Source of the DNA: Agrobacterium tumefaciens
GTDB taxonomy: Bacteria > Pseudomonadota > Alphaproteobacteria > Rhizobiales > Rhizobiaceae
Direction of reading: 5' to 3'
Assembly: GCF_013318015.2 (NCBI RefSeq)
Contig: NZ_CP115842.1
Span: 1,983,001-2,047,000, forward strand
Length of the DNA: 64,000 nucleotides
In this document: piece by piece, positions 25,624 to 33,656 of the stretch
Layout: each line of letters begins with the position of its first letter
Numbering within the stretch: position 1 is the first letter of the stretch
Notes under the pieces: model-generated
The model's database searches: none
What the model was told of the DNA's origin: nothing
What the model saw: the letters and a program-made list of their open reading frames with translations, nothing else
Translations under genes and position numbers: made by a program

Positions 25624-25943
25624 TGTTTTTCACTCCTGTTGTTATTCGCTAGATGGATGCGCCGGGACGGCGTCTCCAGATAGGTGCAAGGCCGCTGCCG
25701 TATCGCCAGATCGGCGATGATGGGCCGCGACGCGAAACATTCTGCGATGATGACCGCATGTTCGAAGGCAGAGAGTGTTTCCACCTCTCCGGAGAGCACG
25801 ATACGGCCCTCCACGGAGGTGACGGAAATCGAGCTTTTTTCCTGCCCGTCCGCATAGGCGATCACGGCTTGCAACGCGGCGCACAGGCTGATCTCCTGGG
25901 GATCGCAGCTTGACACCTGGTTTGCATCGCACGAGAGCATCAT
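25620..25943 (-). CDS. BON-like domain protein
   Basis: 107-residue small protein. ISVTSVEGRIVLSGEVETLSAFEHAVIIAECF followed by IADLAIR matches the alpha/beta BON module, which binds lipid or surfaces in OsmY-type stress proteins. There is no signal peptide; the N-terminus has CDANQVSSCDPQ with two cysteines. AGGAGG lies 7 bases before the ATG at 25943, which decides the start over a longer open frame that would run antisense through csbD-type coding sequence. It sits between a CsbD gene and DUF992. Confidence 0.72.
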   Translation of the reverse strand: MMLSCDANQVSSCDPQEISLCAALQAVIAYADGQEKSSISVTSVEGRIVLSGEVETLSAFEHAVIIAECFASRPIIADLAIRQRPCTYLETPSRRIHLANNNRSEKQ

Positions 25944-25974
25944 CGTGAAACCTCCTGCCTTGAACATAGGTGGT

Positions 25975-26154
25975 TCACTTGAGAACTTTGTTGACGGCGT
26001 CCTTTGCCTGTCCGAGCTTCTCCTGCGCCTGGCCAGCCAGTTTCTCGGCCTTGCCTTCTGCCTGAAGCTTGTCGTTGCCGGTGATCTTGCCAGCTGCTTC
26101 CTTGATTGTGCCCTTGGCTTGACGGGCGATACCTTCGATACGGTTATTGTCCAT
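25975..26154 (-). CDS. CsbD family stress protein
   Basis: Short 59-residue gene starting MDNNRIEGIARQAKGTIKEA and ending DAVNKVLK; the middle has GNDKLQAEGKAEKLAGQAQE. This is the complete CsbD fold, a small helical, highly charged general-stress protein of unknown biochemical role. CsbD genes are often under the general stress sigma factor, and a near-match to the RpoE2 promoter lies 40 bases upstream. It is the first gene of csbD-BON-DUF992. Confidence 0.9.
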   Translation of the reverse strand: MDNNRIEGIARQAKGTIKEAAGKITGNDKLQAEGKAEKLAGQAQEKLGQAKDAVNKVLK

Positions 26155-26193
26155 GACGAACTCCTTCCATCGTTAGAGGGTGCCGCTGTTGGT

Positions 26194-26218
26194 AACGGCA
26201 TGATGGTAAGGTAGTTCG
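26194..26218 (-). promoter_or_regulatory. Candidate RpoE2-type promoter of the csbD operon
   Basis: On the minus strand CGAAC, 17 bases, GTT; the rhizobial RpoE2 consensus is GGAAC with the TT 18-19 bases on. The -35 has one mismatch. A long-spaced inverted repeat (CAGTTTG 26228-26234, CAAACTG 26264-26270) lies just upstream of it and may be a regulator site. Confidence 0.4.
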
Positions 26219-26294
26219 GGAAAATCACAGTTTGCAGAGCAATAGCTACTAGTTGAACTGGTACAAACTGACCTATTTTCGCGTTCGGCTGCGG

Positions 26295-27773
26295 TTATTT
26301 TTCCCTATGGCCGGTAAAACCGCGCTCACGTGCCCAGATCACGGCGGCGGTACGGCGGTTGACGCCGATCTTGCCGTAGAGTGAGGCGATATGGTTGCGG
26401 ATCGTATGCTTGGACAGGTTCAGCCTGTCGCTCATTTCCTTGTCGCTGCATCCATCGCAGATCAGTGACAGGATTTGCTCCTCGCGCTCGGTGAGATCCT
26501 TGAGGGAGGCTGAAGACGTTGTGCCGCGGGAGTTTTGACGCAGCCCCGCCAGCCGCTCGACAACCGTCCGGCTGAACCAGGATGTATCGGTCATGACGCT
26601 TTCGATCGCTTCAATCAGTTCGTTCTCGGTTCTACGCCGCTCAGTCACGTCCTGTATCGCCCAGATGACACAGAGCTGATCGTTGATCTCGGCGCGTTCG
26701 GCGGAAACGATGCATTCGGCCAAACCGCCACCGGAAAGATTCATGCGCATGTTCTCATCGCGGATGGGGATGTTTTCCTTCAGCCGCTTTTCGAGATCGC
26801 GGCGCGCGCCCGCGTCCTCCCACAGCCGCAATTCGCTGGCCGTCTTGCCCACGACTTCGGCCTCGTTGCGTCCGCACAGCACCAGAAACGCGTCATTGAC
26901 TTCCATCAGCACGAAGTCGTCCAGCCTCGAAATCGCTGCCGGGACAGGCGACAGGCGAAAGGACTTGAAGAAGCGCTCCTCGCTCTGTCGCAGAGCGTTC
27001 TGGGCTTTGCGGCGGCCGTCCAGATCGGCGAAGGTGAACAGCATGCACGGTTCTTCGGCAACGGCGATCGTTTCGCCGGCCACGATGACCAGCCTGTCGC
27101 CGCCGGGGATGGGAATGAGCGCCTCGCGCTGACGGATGAGCCGGCCATCCTCCAGCTTTTTCAGGGCGTCCTCGCCTGTGTCGCACTCGGAAAACAGTCC
27201 GAGTTCCTCGACACTGATGCCGATGATCTCTTCACGGCTGAACCCGGTCATCTCAAGAAAACCCTGATTGACGCGGATGAAACGCTTGTCCTCCAGCCGG
27301 CATATCAGCCCCGGCGCCGGATTTGCATTGAAGGCGCTCTCGAAGCGCGCCTCCGCCTCAAAACGCGGCGTTTCGTCCCGGATGATCAGGACCAGAACAT
27401 CCGGTTTTGCGCCAGCATCTTCAAGAACGAGCCCGCGCACCGTGTGGACCCAGCATTCCGCTTCATCGCCGCTTGGCGATATCTCTACCGTCACATCTTC
27501 GAAGGTCTCGCCCGCCAGAAGCCGTTCAAGCGGATATTGCCCCTCGTCGAGCAGGTGGTTGTTGCGGTATCGAAGCGTGAAATTTCGCCGATAGGCAGCG
27601 GCATCCTCCCCAAGCTCAGGCATCGCTTCTATACGGTGCATCTGAAGGGCGGCCTTGTTGGCCCAGGCAATCGTTCCGTCGTTTTCGAGCAGGATCAACC
27701 CGTCGCTGAGGCCCGCTACGAGGTTTTGCAACACGAGCCGGTTGATCTTGGGAATGTTTACGCTGTCGTCCAT
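26295..27773 (-). CDS. Triple-PAS LuxR-type transcriptional regulator
   Basis: 492-residue soluble regulator. Three PAS modules span roughly 15-135, 140-255 and 265-385, each with typical N-cap patterns (FESAFNANPAPGLICRLED, FFKSFRLSPVPAAISRLDD). The C-terminal 60 residues form a LuxR helix-turn-helix: LTEREEQILSLICDGCSDKE, then LNLSKHTIRNHIASLYGKIGVNRR. PAS modules could sense redox, oxygen or a ligand; no cofactor-binding His or Cys stands out. It lies directly upstream of the csbD operon on the same strand and may control it. Confidence 0.88.
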   Translation of the reverse strand: MDDSVNIPKINRLVLQNLVAGLSDGLILLENDGTIAWANKAALQMHRIEAMPELGEDAAAYRRNFTLRYRNNHLLDEGQYPLERLLAGETFEDVTVEISPSGDEAECWVHTVRGLVLEDAGAKPDVLVLIIRDETPRFEAEARFESAFNANPAPGLICRLEDKRFIRVNQGFLEMTGFSREEIIGISVEELGLFSECDTGEDALKKLEDGRLIRQREALIPIPGGDRLVIVAGETIAVAEEPCMLFTFADLDGRRKAQNALRQSEERFFKSFRLSPVPAAISRLDDFVLMEVNDAFLVLCGRNEAEVVGKTASELRLWEDAGARRDLEKRLKENIPIRDENMRMNLSGGGLAECIVSAERAEINDQLCVIWAIQDVTERRRTENELIEAIESVMTDTSWFSRTVVERLAGLRQNSRGTTSSASLKDLTEREEQILSLICDGCSDKEMSDRLNLSKHTIRNHIASLYGKIGVNRRTAAVIWARERGFTGHREK

Positions 27774-27949
27774 GTTGCCCCCGGTATTTCAATGCTTTGT
27801 GCCCGATATAACGCGCGGTTCCGCCAAGCGTTGCAGGGCAGGCGTGTCGCGTGGCCTTCGCGCATGGTTTGCGATGCCGGTTGCTTGCTCTCAAGTCCAT
27901 TTGAGCTACTATGCGCTGATGGCGGGGAGGCCATTCTACAGGAGGGTTC

Positions 27950-28939
27950 ATGAATTACCGGTCTTTGAAACGGCGGATGGTGTTGAAACTTGCGGCTACG
28001 GCTGCTTCTTTTTGCATGATGGGACTGACGGCGAGCGCGCAGGGTTTTCCTGATCGAACGATTACGCTGGTCGTTCCCTTTGCGGCAGGTGGCTCAACCG
28101 ATGTGGTTGCGCGCGTCATCGCACAGAAAATGGGTGATGAGCTTGGTCACCAGATCGTCGTTGAAAATGTTGCCGGTGCAGGCGGTAATCTCGGTGCCGA
28201 CCGTGTCGCACGCGCAGAGCCTGACGGTTACACGATCCTGATGGGCACCGTTGCTACCCATGCCTTGAACCCGCTCATTCTCAAGACAAAGCCTTACGAT
28301 CCGCAAAAGGATTTTGCCCCGGTCTCGCTTCTGGTCGTGGTTCCCAATGTGCTTGTTGTCAATCCGAAGCTGAACGTCAACAGCGTCGCGGAATTGATCG
28401 CGCTTCTGAAGGCCGAACCCGACAAATATGCCTATGCCTCGTCCGGCAATGGCACGCCGCTGCATCTTTCAGGGGAATTGTTCAAGAGCATGACCGGTGT
28501 GAGCATGCAGCACGTTCCCTATAAAGGTGCCGGCCCCGCGCTCAACGATCTTCTTGGCAACCAGATTTCGATCATGTTCGACAATCTGCCGTCGTCGTCC
28601 GGCCACATCAAATCCGGCACATTGCGGGCGCTTGGCGTAACGACCGCCGAGCGGGCGTCATCATTCCCGGATCTGCCGACCATTGCCGAAACCGTACCCG
28701 GTTATGAAACCTACACGTGGAACGCGCTGTTTGCGCCTGCCGGCACGCCGGCCGATGTGGTGGACACACTGAATGCGGCGGCCAAGAAAGCGCTTGCCGA
28801 TCCGGGTGTGGCGGCCCGCATGGCCGAATTCAGCGCCAAGATCGTCGGCTCTTCGCCCGATGAGCTGAAAAGCCACGTTGCAGCCGAAATCGCCAAATGG
28901 GAACCGGTCGTCAAGAACGCAAACGTCCAGATGGATTGA
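27950..28939 (+). CDS. Bug/TctC-type tripartite tricarboxylate receptor
   Basis: 329-residue periplasmic binding protein of the Bug family. A signal peptide ends near residue 31 (TASAQ). Family motifs: FPDRTITLVVPFAAGGSTDVVAR, VVENVAGAGGN, ADGYT-like EPDGYTILMG, and HVPYKGAGPALNDLLG. These receptors normally feed a TctAB membrane pair with a dicarboxylate, tricarboxylate or aromatic acid. No tctA or tctB is here, so it is an orphan that must use a distant partner or act in sensing. GGAGGG lies before the ATG. Confidence 0.9.
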   Translation: MNYRSLKRRMVLKLAATAASFCMMGLTASAQGFPDRTITLVVPFAAGGSTDVVARVIAQKMGDELGHQIVVENVAGAGGNLGADRVARAEPDGYTILMGTVATHALNPLILKTKPYDPQKDFAPVSLLVVVPNVLVVNPKLNVNSVAELIALLKAEPDKYAYASSGNGTPLHLSGELFKSMTGVSMQHVPYKGAGPALNDLLGNQISIMFDNLPSSSGHIKSGTLRALGVTTAERASSFPDLPTIAETVPGYETYTWNALFAPAGTPADVVDTLNAAAKKALADPGVAARMAEFSAKIVGSSPDELKSHVAAEIAKWEPVVKNANVQMD

Positions 28940-29386
28940 CCAGATATGTTCTCGCCGCGCACCGGAGCCTGGGTGCGGCGGGAAGCGCCACCACGCAAAA
29001 ACCGTGGCCGAAGCTTTCATTGGCATCGGCCACGTTCGTTGCCGTCACACCAGCTGATGTGTCGTTTTCGCATCACTTGCCATAAGGTTGCAATTACCCG
29101 GTTGGCAACGGCGAACAGCTCAGGTACAAATTTCTCACCGCGTCAGATCGAACATAGGGAGGCGTTGCATGACATCATCATTCATCAAGTTCCTCCCGCG
29201 TGGAATGAACCGACACTAGGTCATTTCCATTCGTGGCCCGCCCCGAGCGCGCCCCACATGCGGTTTTGTTTTCCTTCATAGCCCGATTGATCTGACGGGA
29301 TCATTTTTGTTTTCCGCCCGGGCTGTGCCATCCAACTTCCGTTTTTGAGGACCGGTTGCCGAACGCATGGCGCCGTGCTGGTTAAA
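28940..29386. other. Gene-free 447-base stretch with hairpins
   Basis: No credible gene is seen. It opens with a hairpin at 28953-28981 (CGCCGCGCACC / GGTGCGGCG, bulged) and a second one described as a terminator. Further on, TGATC (29288-29292) and GATCA (29299-29303) followed by TTTTTGTTTT looks like a weak terminator that could end a small RNA from about 29080, but I found no clear promoter. Confidence 0.4.
29003..29040 (+). terminator. Probable terminator of the Bug receptor gene
   Basis: CGTGGCCGA (29003-29011) and TCGGCCACG (29026-29034) form a perfect 9-bp stem with a 14-base loop, followed by a poor T-run (TTCGTT). Confidence 0.55.
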
Positions 29387-31177
29387 ATGTCTCGCAAGAA
29401 GCTCGATTTCCGCGCCGATGCCTATCACCATGTGCTCGGCTTTGTTTTCCACCATTGGACCCACCGGTGGGCATTGGTGGGCCTTATTGTGGTGCTGGTG
29501 ATTGCCAGCACGCTGGCCGAAGTCATGGTGCCGGTTTTCTCCGGCCAGATCGTCGATGCCATTGCCGGGGGCAACGGGGCTGACCGGGCGCTGCGCGCCT
29601 TTGTCGTCGTCGTGGCGCTGGGCTTGACCAGCGTAGTCCTGCGCTGGTTCGTGTTTACCGGCATCATCAGGCTGACGCTGAAAACCATGGCGGATGTGGC
29701 GAATAACGGTTTCTACCGGGTGCAGCGGTTCTCAACCGACTGGCACGCCAACAGCTTTGCCGGTTCCACGGTTCGCAAGATCACGCGTGGCATGTGGGCG
29801 CTTGATTCACTCAATGACGTGCTTCTTATCGCCCTGTTGCCCTCCATCGTCATGCTGGTGGGCGCAACCGTCGTGCTGGGTAGTTACTGGCCGATCATGG
29901 GCTTGATCGTGGGCACGGGGTCGCTGATCTATGTCGGCGTCACCGTGTTGCTCTCCATGGGCTTCGTATCGCCGGCGGCAAGACTTGCAAACGCCTGGGA
30001 TACCAAGCTTGGTGGCGCGCTGGCAGATGCCGTCAGCTGCAATTCGGTGGTCAAGGCTTTTGGCGCCGAGACCCGCGAAGAGGCGCGGTTGCGCCATGTG
30101 CTGGCCAAATGGGACAACCGTACGCGAAGGACATGGAAACGCGGCACGCTGAACGGCACGATCCAGGGCTTCATGATGGTGTCCATGCAGGCCGGTATTC
30201 TGGGAACAGGCCTTGTCATGTGGCAGCAGGGACTGGCGACGCCGGGCGACATCACCTTCGTGCTGGCGATGTTCTTCGTCCTGCAGGGCTATCTGCGTGA
30301 TGTCGGTCAACACATCCGTAACCTGCAACGTGCCGTCAACGACATGGAAGAGTTGGTGTTGCTCGACAAGATGCCTTTGGGTGTCGAAGACAGGCCGGAT
30401 GCCAGGCCGATCAGGATAGAGAAGGGCGAAATCGTTTTTGACAACGTCACTTTTCAATATGGCGCGCATCCCAGCCCGCTCTATGAGGACTTTTCAGTCA
30501 CCATCAGGTCGGGTGAGCGTGTGGGGCTGGTCGGGCATTCGGGGTCGGGAAAGACGACATTCGTCAAGCTTATCCAGCGGCTTTACGATGTGAATTCCGG
30601 CTCGATCCGCATTGACGGCCAGGACATCGCCAAGGCCAGGCAGGCAAACCTGCGCAGCCAGATCGCCATCGTGCAGCAGGAACCCATCCTGTTCCACCGC
30701 ACGCTGGCGGAAAACATCGCCTATGGCCGGCCGAGCGCCTCGCGGCGTCAGATCGAGCAGGCGGCGAGGCAGGCAAGCGCCCATGACTTCATCATGTCCC
30801 TTCCCAAGGGCTATGAGACGATGGTGGGTGAGCGCGGCGTTAAATTGTCTGGCGGGGAGCGGCAGCGTGTCGCCATTGCCCGTGCCTTCCTCGCGGATGC
30901 ACCGGTGCTGATTCTGGACGAGGCGACATCGAGCCTCGACAGCGAAAGCGAAGTGCAGATCCAGGAGGCCATGGAACGCCTGATGGATGGCCGCACCACG
31001 CTGGTCATTGCGCACCGGCTTTCCACCGTGCGGGCGCTTGACCGTCTGCTTGTGTTCGACAAGGGCAAGATTGTCGAAGAGGGCGACCACCAGGCGCTGA
31101 TCCGTCTGAACGACGGCATCTATCGCCGGCTGTTCGAGCGGCAGGCGCTGGAACTGACCAAGGGTCTGGTGGCTTAA
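29387..31177 (+). CDS. ABC exporter, fused membrane and ATPase domains
   Basis: 596-residue half-transporter of the MsbA/lipid-exporter type. Six membrane helices lie in residues 28-310, and the ATPase domain follows with Walker A GHSGSGKTT near 385, Q-loop IVQQEPILFHRTL, signature LSGGERQR, Walker B VLILDEATSSLDSE and switch IAHRLST. Such proteins act as homodimers to export lipids, drugs or peptides; nothing nearby names the cargo. The ATG at 29387 starts MSRKKLDFRADAYHHV; an upstream TTG is in frame but lacks support. A clear terminator follows. Confidence 0.9.
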   Translation: MSRKKLDFRADAYHHVLGFVFHHWTHRWALVGLIVVLVIASTLAEVMVPVFSGQIVDAIAGGNGADRALRAFVVVVALGLTSVVLRWFVFTGIIRLTLKTMADVANNGFYRVQRFSTDWHANSFAGSTVRKITRGMWALDSLNDVLLIALLPSIVMLVGATVVLGSYWPIMGLIVGTGSLIYVGVTVLLSMGFVSPAARLANAWDTKLGGALADAVSCNSVVKAFGAETREEARLRHVLAKWDNRTRRTWKRGTLNGTIQGFMMVSMQAGILGTGLVMWQQGLATPGDITFVLAMFFVLQGYLRDVGQHIRNLQRAVNDMEELVLLDKMPLGVEDRPDARPIRIEKGEIVFDNVTFQYGAHPSPLYEDFSVTIRSGERVGLVGHSGSGKTTFVKLIQRLYDVNSGSIRIDGQDIAKARQANLRSQIAIVQQEPILFHRTLAENIAYGRPSASRRQIEQAARQASAHDFIMSLPKGYETMVGERGVKLSGGERQRVAIARAFLADAPVLILDEATSSLDSESEVQIQEAMERLMDGRTTLVIAHRLSTVRALDRLLVFDKGKIVEEGDHQALIRLNDGIYRRLFERQALELTKGLVA

Positions 31178-31184
31178 AAAATGA

Positions 31185-31217
31185 AACGCCGGGGCAATGC
31201 TCCGGCGTTTTTCTTTT
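31185..31217 (+). terminator. Rho-independent terminator after the ABC exporter
   Basis: AACGCCGG (31185-31192) and CCGGCGTT (31202-31209) pair perfectly with a 9-base loop, followed by TTTTTCTTTT. Confidence 0.9.
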
Positions 31218-31309
31218 GCGCGGCGGCCAACAAATGCTCGCGGTCAAACACTTAGCTAATCGACGAAGTTTTCCTTGCGTTAGAGCCGTACTGCATGATA
31301 GTTAGCAAT

Positions 31310-31651
31310 ATGACTAAGCATTCGCCCGAACTATCGCTGATCTTTCAGGCTCTGGCCGATCCGACGCGCCGGTCTATTCTAACGAAGCTCGCGCAAGGGC
31401 CTGCCCGCGTCATGGAATTGTCCGCTCCCACGGGGCTGCGTCTGCCGACCGTGATGCGGCATCTGTCGGTACTGGAGGAGGCGGGACTTATCCGCACCTC
31501 CAAGGATGGGCGGGTGCGCACCTGCGCTATCGTGCCCGAGGCTCTGGAGCCGGTGCGGACATGGCTTGATGAACAGCGAGCCATTTGGGAGAGCCGGCTC
31601 GACCGGTTGGAGGCATTTGCAATGCAGGCTGCGAAGGAGCGCACGGAATGA
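31310..31651 (+). CDS. ArsR family transcriptional regulator
   Basis: 113-residue winged-helix regulator. FQALADPTRRSILTKLAQG and LRLPTVMRHLSVLEEAGLI are the classic ArsR pattern. It lacks the CxC metal motif of arsenic sensors, as expected for the SRPBCC-linked subgroup. Start is uncertain: ATG at 31310 or at 31295 (adds MIVSN); neither has a strong ribosome site. Its stop overlaps the start of the SRPBCC gene, so the pair is coupled; such ArsR genes usually repress their own operon. Confidence 0.85.
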   Translation: MTKHSPELSLIFQALADPTRRSILTKLAQGPARVMELSAPTGLRLPTVMRHLSVLEEAGLIRTSKDGRVRTCAIVPEALEPVRTWLDEQRAIWESRLDRLEAFAMQAAKERTE

Positions 31652-32571
31652 TGTCGAAACTCAATCAGGACGGCACCCGTGCTGAACCCCATCTTGGCGA
31701 TGGCCGCTTTGCAACACTGAGCTTCGAAAGGGTGATCGCTGTTCCATTGTCGGTCCTCTGGCAAGTGTGGACGTCGCCTGCCGCGCGGGCTGTCTGGGCA
31801 GCGCCCACGCCCGCCGTGACCGTAGAGTTTCTGGAAGCCGATACCAGAGTCGGCGGACGCGAAGTTTCGCTCTGCAAGGTCGATGGGCAGCCTGATATTC
31901 GCTGCGAATGCGGGTGGCTGGAATTGCAGCCAGCCTTGCGCAGCGTCAATTACGAGGTGGTGTCGTCCGGTGACGTGACGCAGTCTGCGGCGCTGGTGAC
32001 CGCTGATTTTTCGGCGACGGAGCAGGGCAGTCGCGTTGTCGTAACCGTGCAGCTTTCCTCCTTGGCTGCGGATATGCAGGCGGGTTACCGGCAGGGCTTC
32101 GGTGCTGGTCTTAACAATCTGACCGAGGTGGCCAAACGGACAATGGTGCTGGAGCGAACGATAAGGGCGCCGCGCAACGTCGTCTGGAAGGCCTGGATGA
32201 ATTCCGAGACGCTGCCGCAATGGTGGGGACCGGAAGGGTTTTCGTGTCGCACGAAGAGGATCGATCTGCGAACCGGCGGCGAGTGGGTGTTCGACATGAT
32301 CGGACCTGACGGCACTGTCTTCCCGAACCATCATCGATATATCGAGGTCAGGCCTGAAGAGAGGATCGGCTACACGCTGCTCTGGGGCGAAAATGGGCCG
32401 AAACATGCCGACGCCTGGGCTTCGTTCGAGGATCAGGACGGCGCGACGAAGGTCGTGCTCGGCATGGTGTTCAGCACGGAAGCCGAGTTCCAGGACGCGA
32501 AGGGTTTTGGGGCTATCGAACTGGGTCAGCAGACGCTCGGCAAACTGGAACGCTTTGTTTTCGCATCGTAA
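31648..32571 (+). CDS. Tandem SRPBCC (AHSA1) domain protein
   Basis: 307-residue cytoplasmic protein with two AHSA1/START-like domains. The first (about 25-155) begins FERVIAVPLSVLWQVWTSPAA, and the second (about 160-305) begins MVLERTIRAPRNVVWKAWMNSE and includes WWGPEGFSC. These folds bind hydrophobic ligands or partner proteins. Most ArsR-linked AHSA1 proteins have one domain; here two sit in one chain. Starts at 31648 or 31651 are both possible. Function is unknown. Confidence 0.82.
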   Translation: MMSKLNQDGTRAEPHLGDGRFATLSFERVIAVPLSVLWQVWTSPAARAVWAAPTPAVTVEFLEADTRVGGREVSLCKVDGQPDIRCECGWLELQPALRSVNYEVVSSGDVTQSAALVTADFSATEQGSRVVVTVQLSSLAADMQAGYRQGFGAGLNNLTEVAKRTMVLERTIRAPRNVVWKAWMNSETLPQWWGPEGFSCRTKRIDLRTGGEWVFDMIGPDGTVFPNHHRYIEVRPEERIGYTLLWGENGPKHADAWASFEDQDGATKVVLGMVFSTEAEFQDAKGFGAIELGQQTLGKLERFVFAS

Positions 32572-32729
32572 TCGCACCGGGACTGAACTTCAACAGGGGC
32601 CGCTTCCAGCCGATGAATTCATCGCCTTTCACCGTCAGAACAAGTCGACGTACGGCTCCGCTCCCGAGGTCATTCAGGTCGCGTCGGTCTAGGTTGAGCG
32701 AGACCTGAGCGTCTTGACGCTACCCGTCG

Positions 32730-33539
32730 CTATCCGGCCAGTTCTTCCGTAATGACTTCGAACCGCTTCAGGATAGCCGGCCCGAAGGCGGTGGACAGGG
32801 CGACGTCCGTCGCATCTCGTCCTGTCGCCATCAAGATGCGTCCGATGCGGGGCCTGTTGTGACGGGCATCGACCGTATACCAGCGGCCGCTGAGATAGAC
32901 CTCGAACCAGGCGCTGAAATCCATCGGATTGGGGTCCTTCGGCACGCCGATATCACCGAGATAGCCAGTGCAATAGCGAGCGGGGATATTCATGCAACGG
33001 CAGAGTGTGATCGCAAGATGTGCGAAATCGCGGCAAACCCCGGTCCGGTCGATGAAGCCGCCATATGCCGTCCTGAGCGGATCGGCTTTCTCGTAGTTGA
33101 AGACAATATGGGAATGCACAAAATCGAGGATCGCCTGCACACGGGGCCAGCCGAGCGGTGTTGCCGAGAAGTTTTTCCAAGCGAAGTCTGCCAGGCGGTC
33201 GGTATCGCAGTAACGGCTGCCTAGCAGGAACACTAGAACATCGTCTGGTAAATCCTTGATATCGTGCTGGAAAGCGTTTTCAGGAACGGGATCTGGCAGG
33301 CCGCCGTCATATATGTCAAACCGCGTCGAGATCGTCGTCACGCCTGGCGGTGCGGTTATGCGGCTGCAGGCATTCCCGAAGATATCCATATAACCCCAGG
33401 CCTCGATCGGCCTGTCGAAGGTCAGCACCTGTTCGGTGAGCAGATCTGCGCGCCGGCTGGGGTGGAGATTGAGAACAAGCAGCATCGCCGTCTCATTCTC
33501 GCATTCATAAGCAATATCGAACCCGGCGCGAATCTTCAT
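32730..33539 (-). CDS. Transglutaminase-like family protein
   Basis: 269-residue protein with an N-terminal beta domain (1-105, DIAYECENETAMLLVLNLHPS) and a transglutaminase-like core. The nucleophile cysteine is in TGVCRDFAHLA near residue 169, and the acidic residue is in YTVDARHN. The usual histidine position reads MDFSAWFEVYL, i.e. S-A-W instead of H-A-W, so catalysis may differ; this spelling is known in the subgroup. Such proteins are probably cysteine peptidases or amidases. Single gene, no operon partner. Confidence 0.85.
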   Translation of the reverse strand: MKIRAGFDIAYECENETAMLLVLNLHPSRRADLLTEQVLTFDRPIEAWGYMDIFGNACSRITAPPGVTTISTRFDIYDGGLPDPVPENAFQHDIKDLPDDVLVFLLGSRYCDTDRLADFAWKNFSATPLGWPRVQAILDFVHSHIVFNYEKADPLRTAYGGFIDRTGVCRDFAHLAITLCRCMNIPARYCTGYLGDIGVPKDPNPMDFSAWFEVYLSGRWYTVDARHNRPRIGRILMATGRDATDVALSTAFGPAILKRFEVITEELAG

Positions 33540-33623
33540 TCAGTACATCCTTTATGAGCCATCTTGATGTTGTTCACGCTGAAACGCTTTCACGCCCTCG
33601 GGCGGGCGATCGTGCGTCATCAA

Positions 33624-33645
33624 GGCGCGGCATTGTAGCCGCGCC
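33624..33645 (-). terminator. Hairpin at the 3' end of the catalase gene
   Basis: GGCGCGGC (33624-33631) and GCCGCGCC (33638-33645) form a perfect 8-bp stem with a 6-base loop, just past the catalase stop on the minus strand. The following T-run is poor, so it is only terminator-like. Confidence 0.5.
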
Positions 33646-33656
33646 CGCCTGTGATT

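Noticed and set aside
28946..29281. 111-codon + strand frame after the Bug receptor
   Set aside because: Composition is non-coding (His/Pro/Arg-rich), and it contains the receptor's terminator hairpin.
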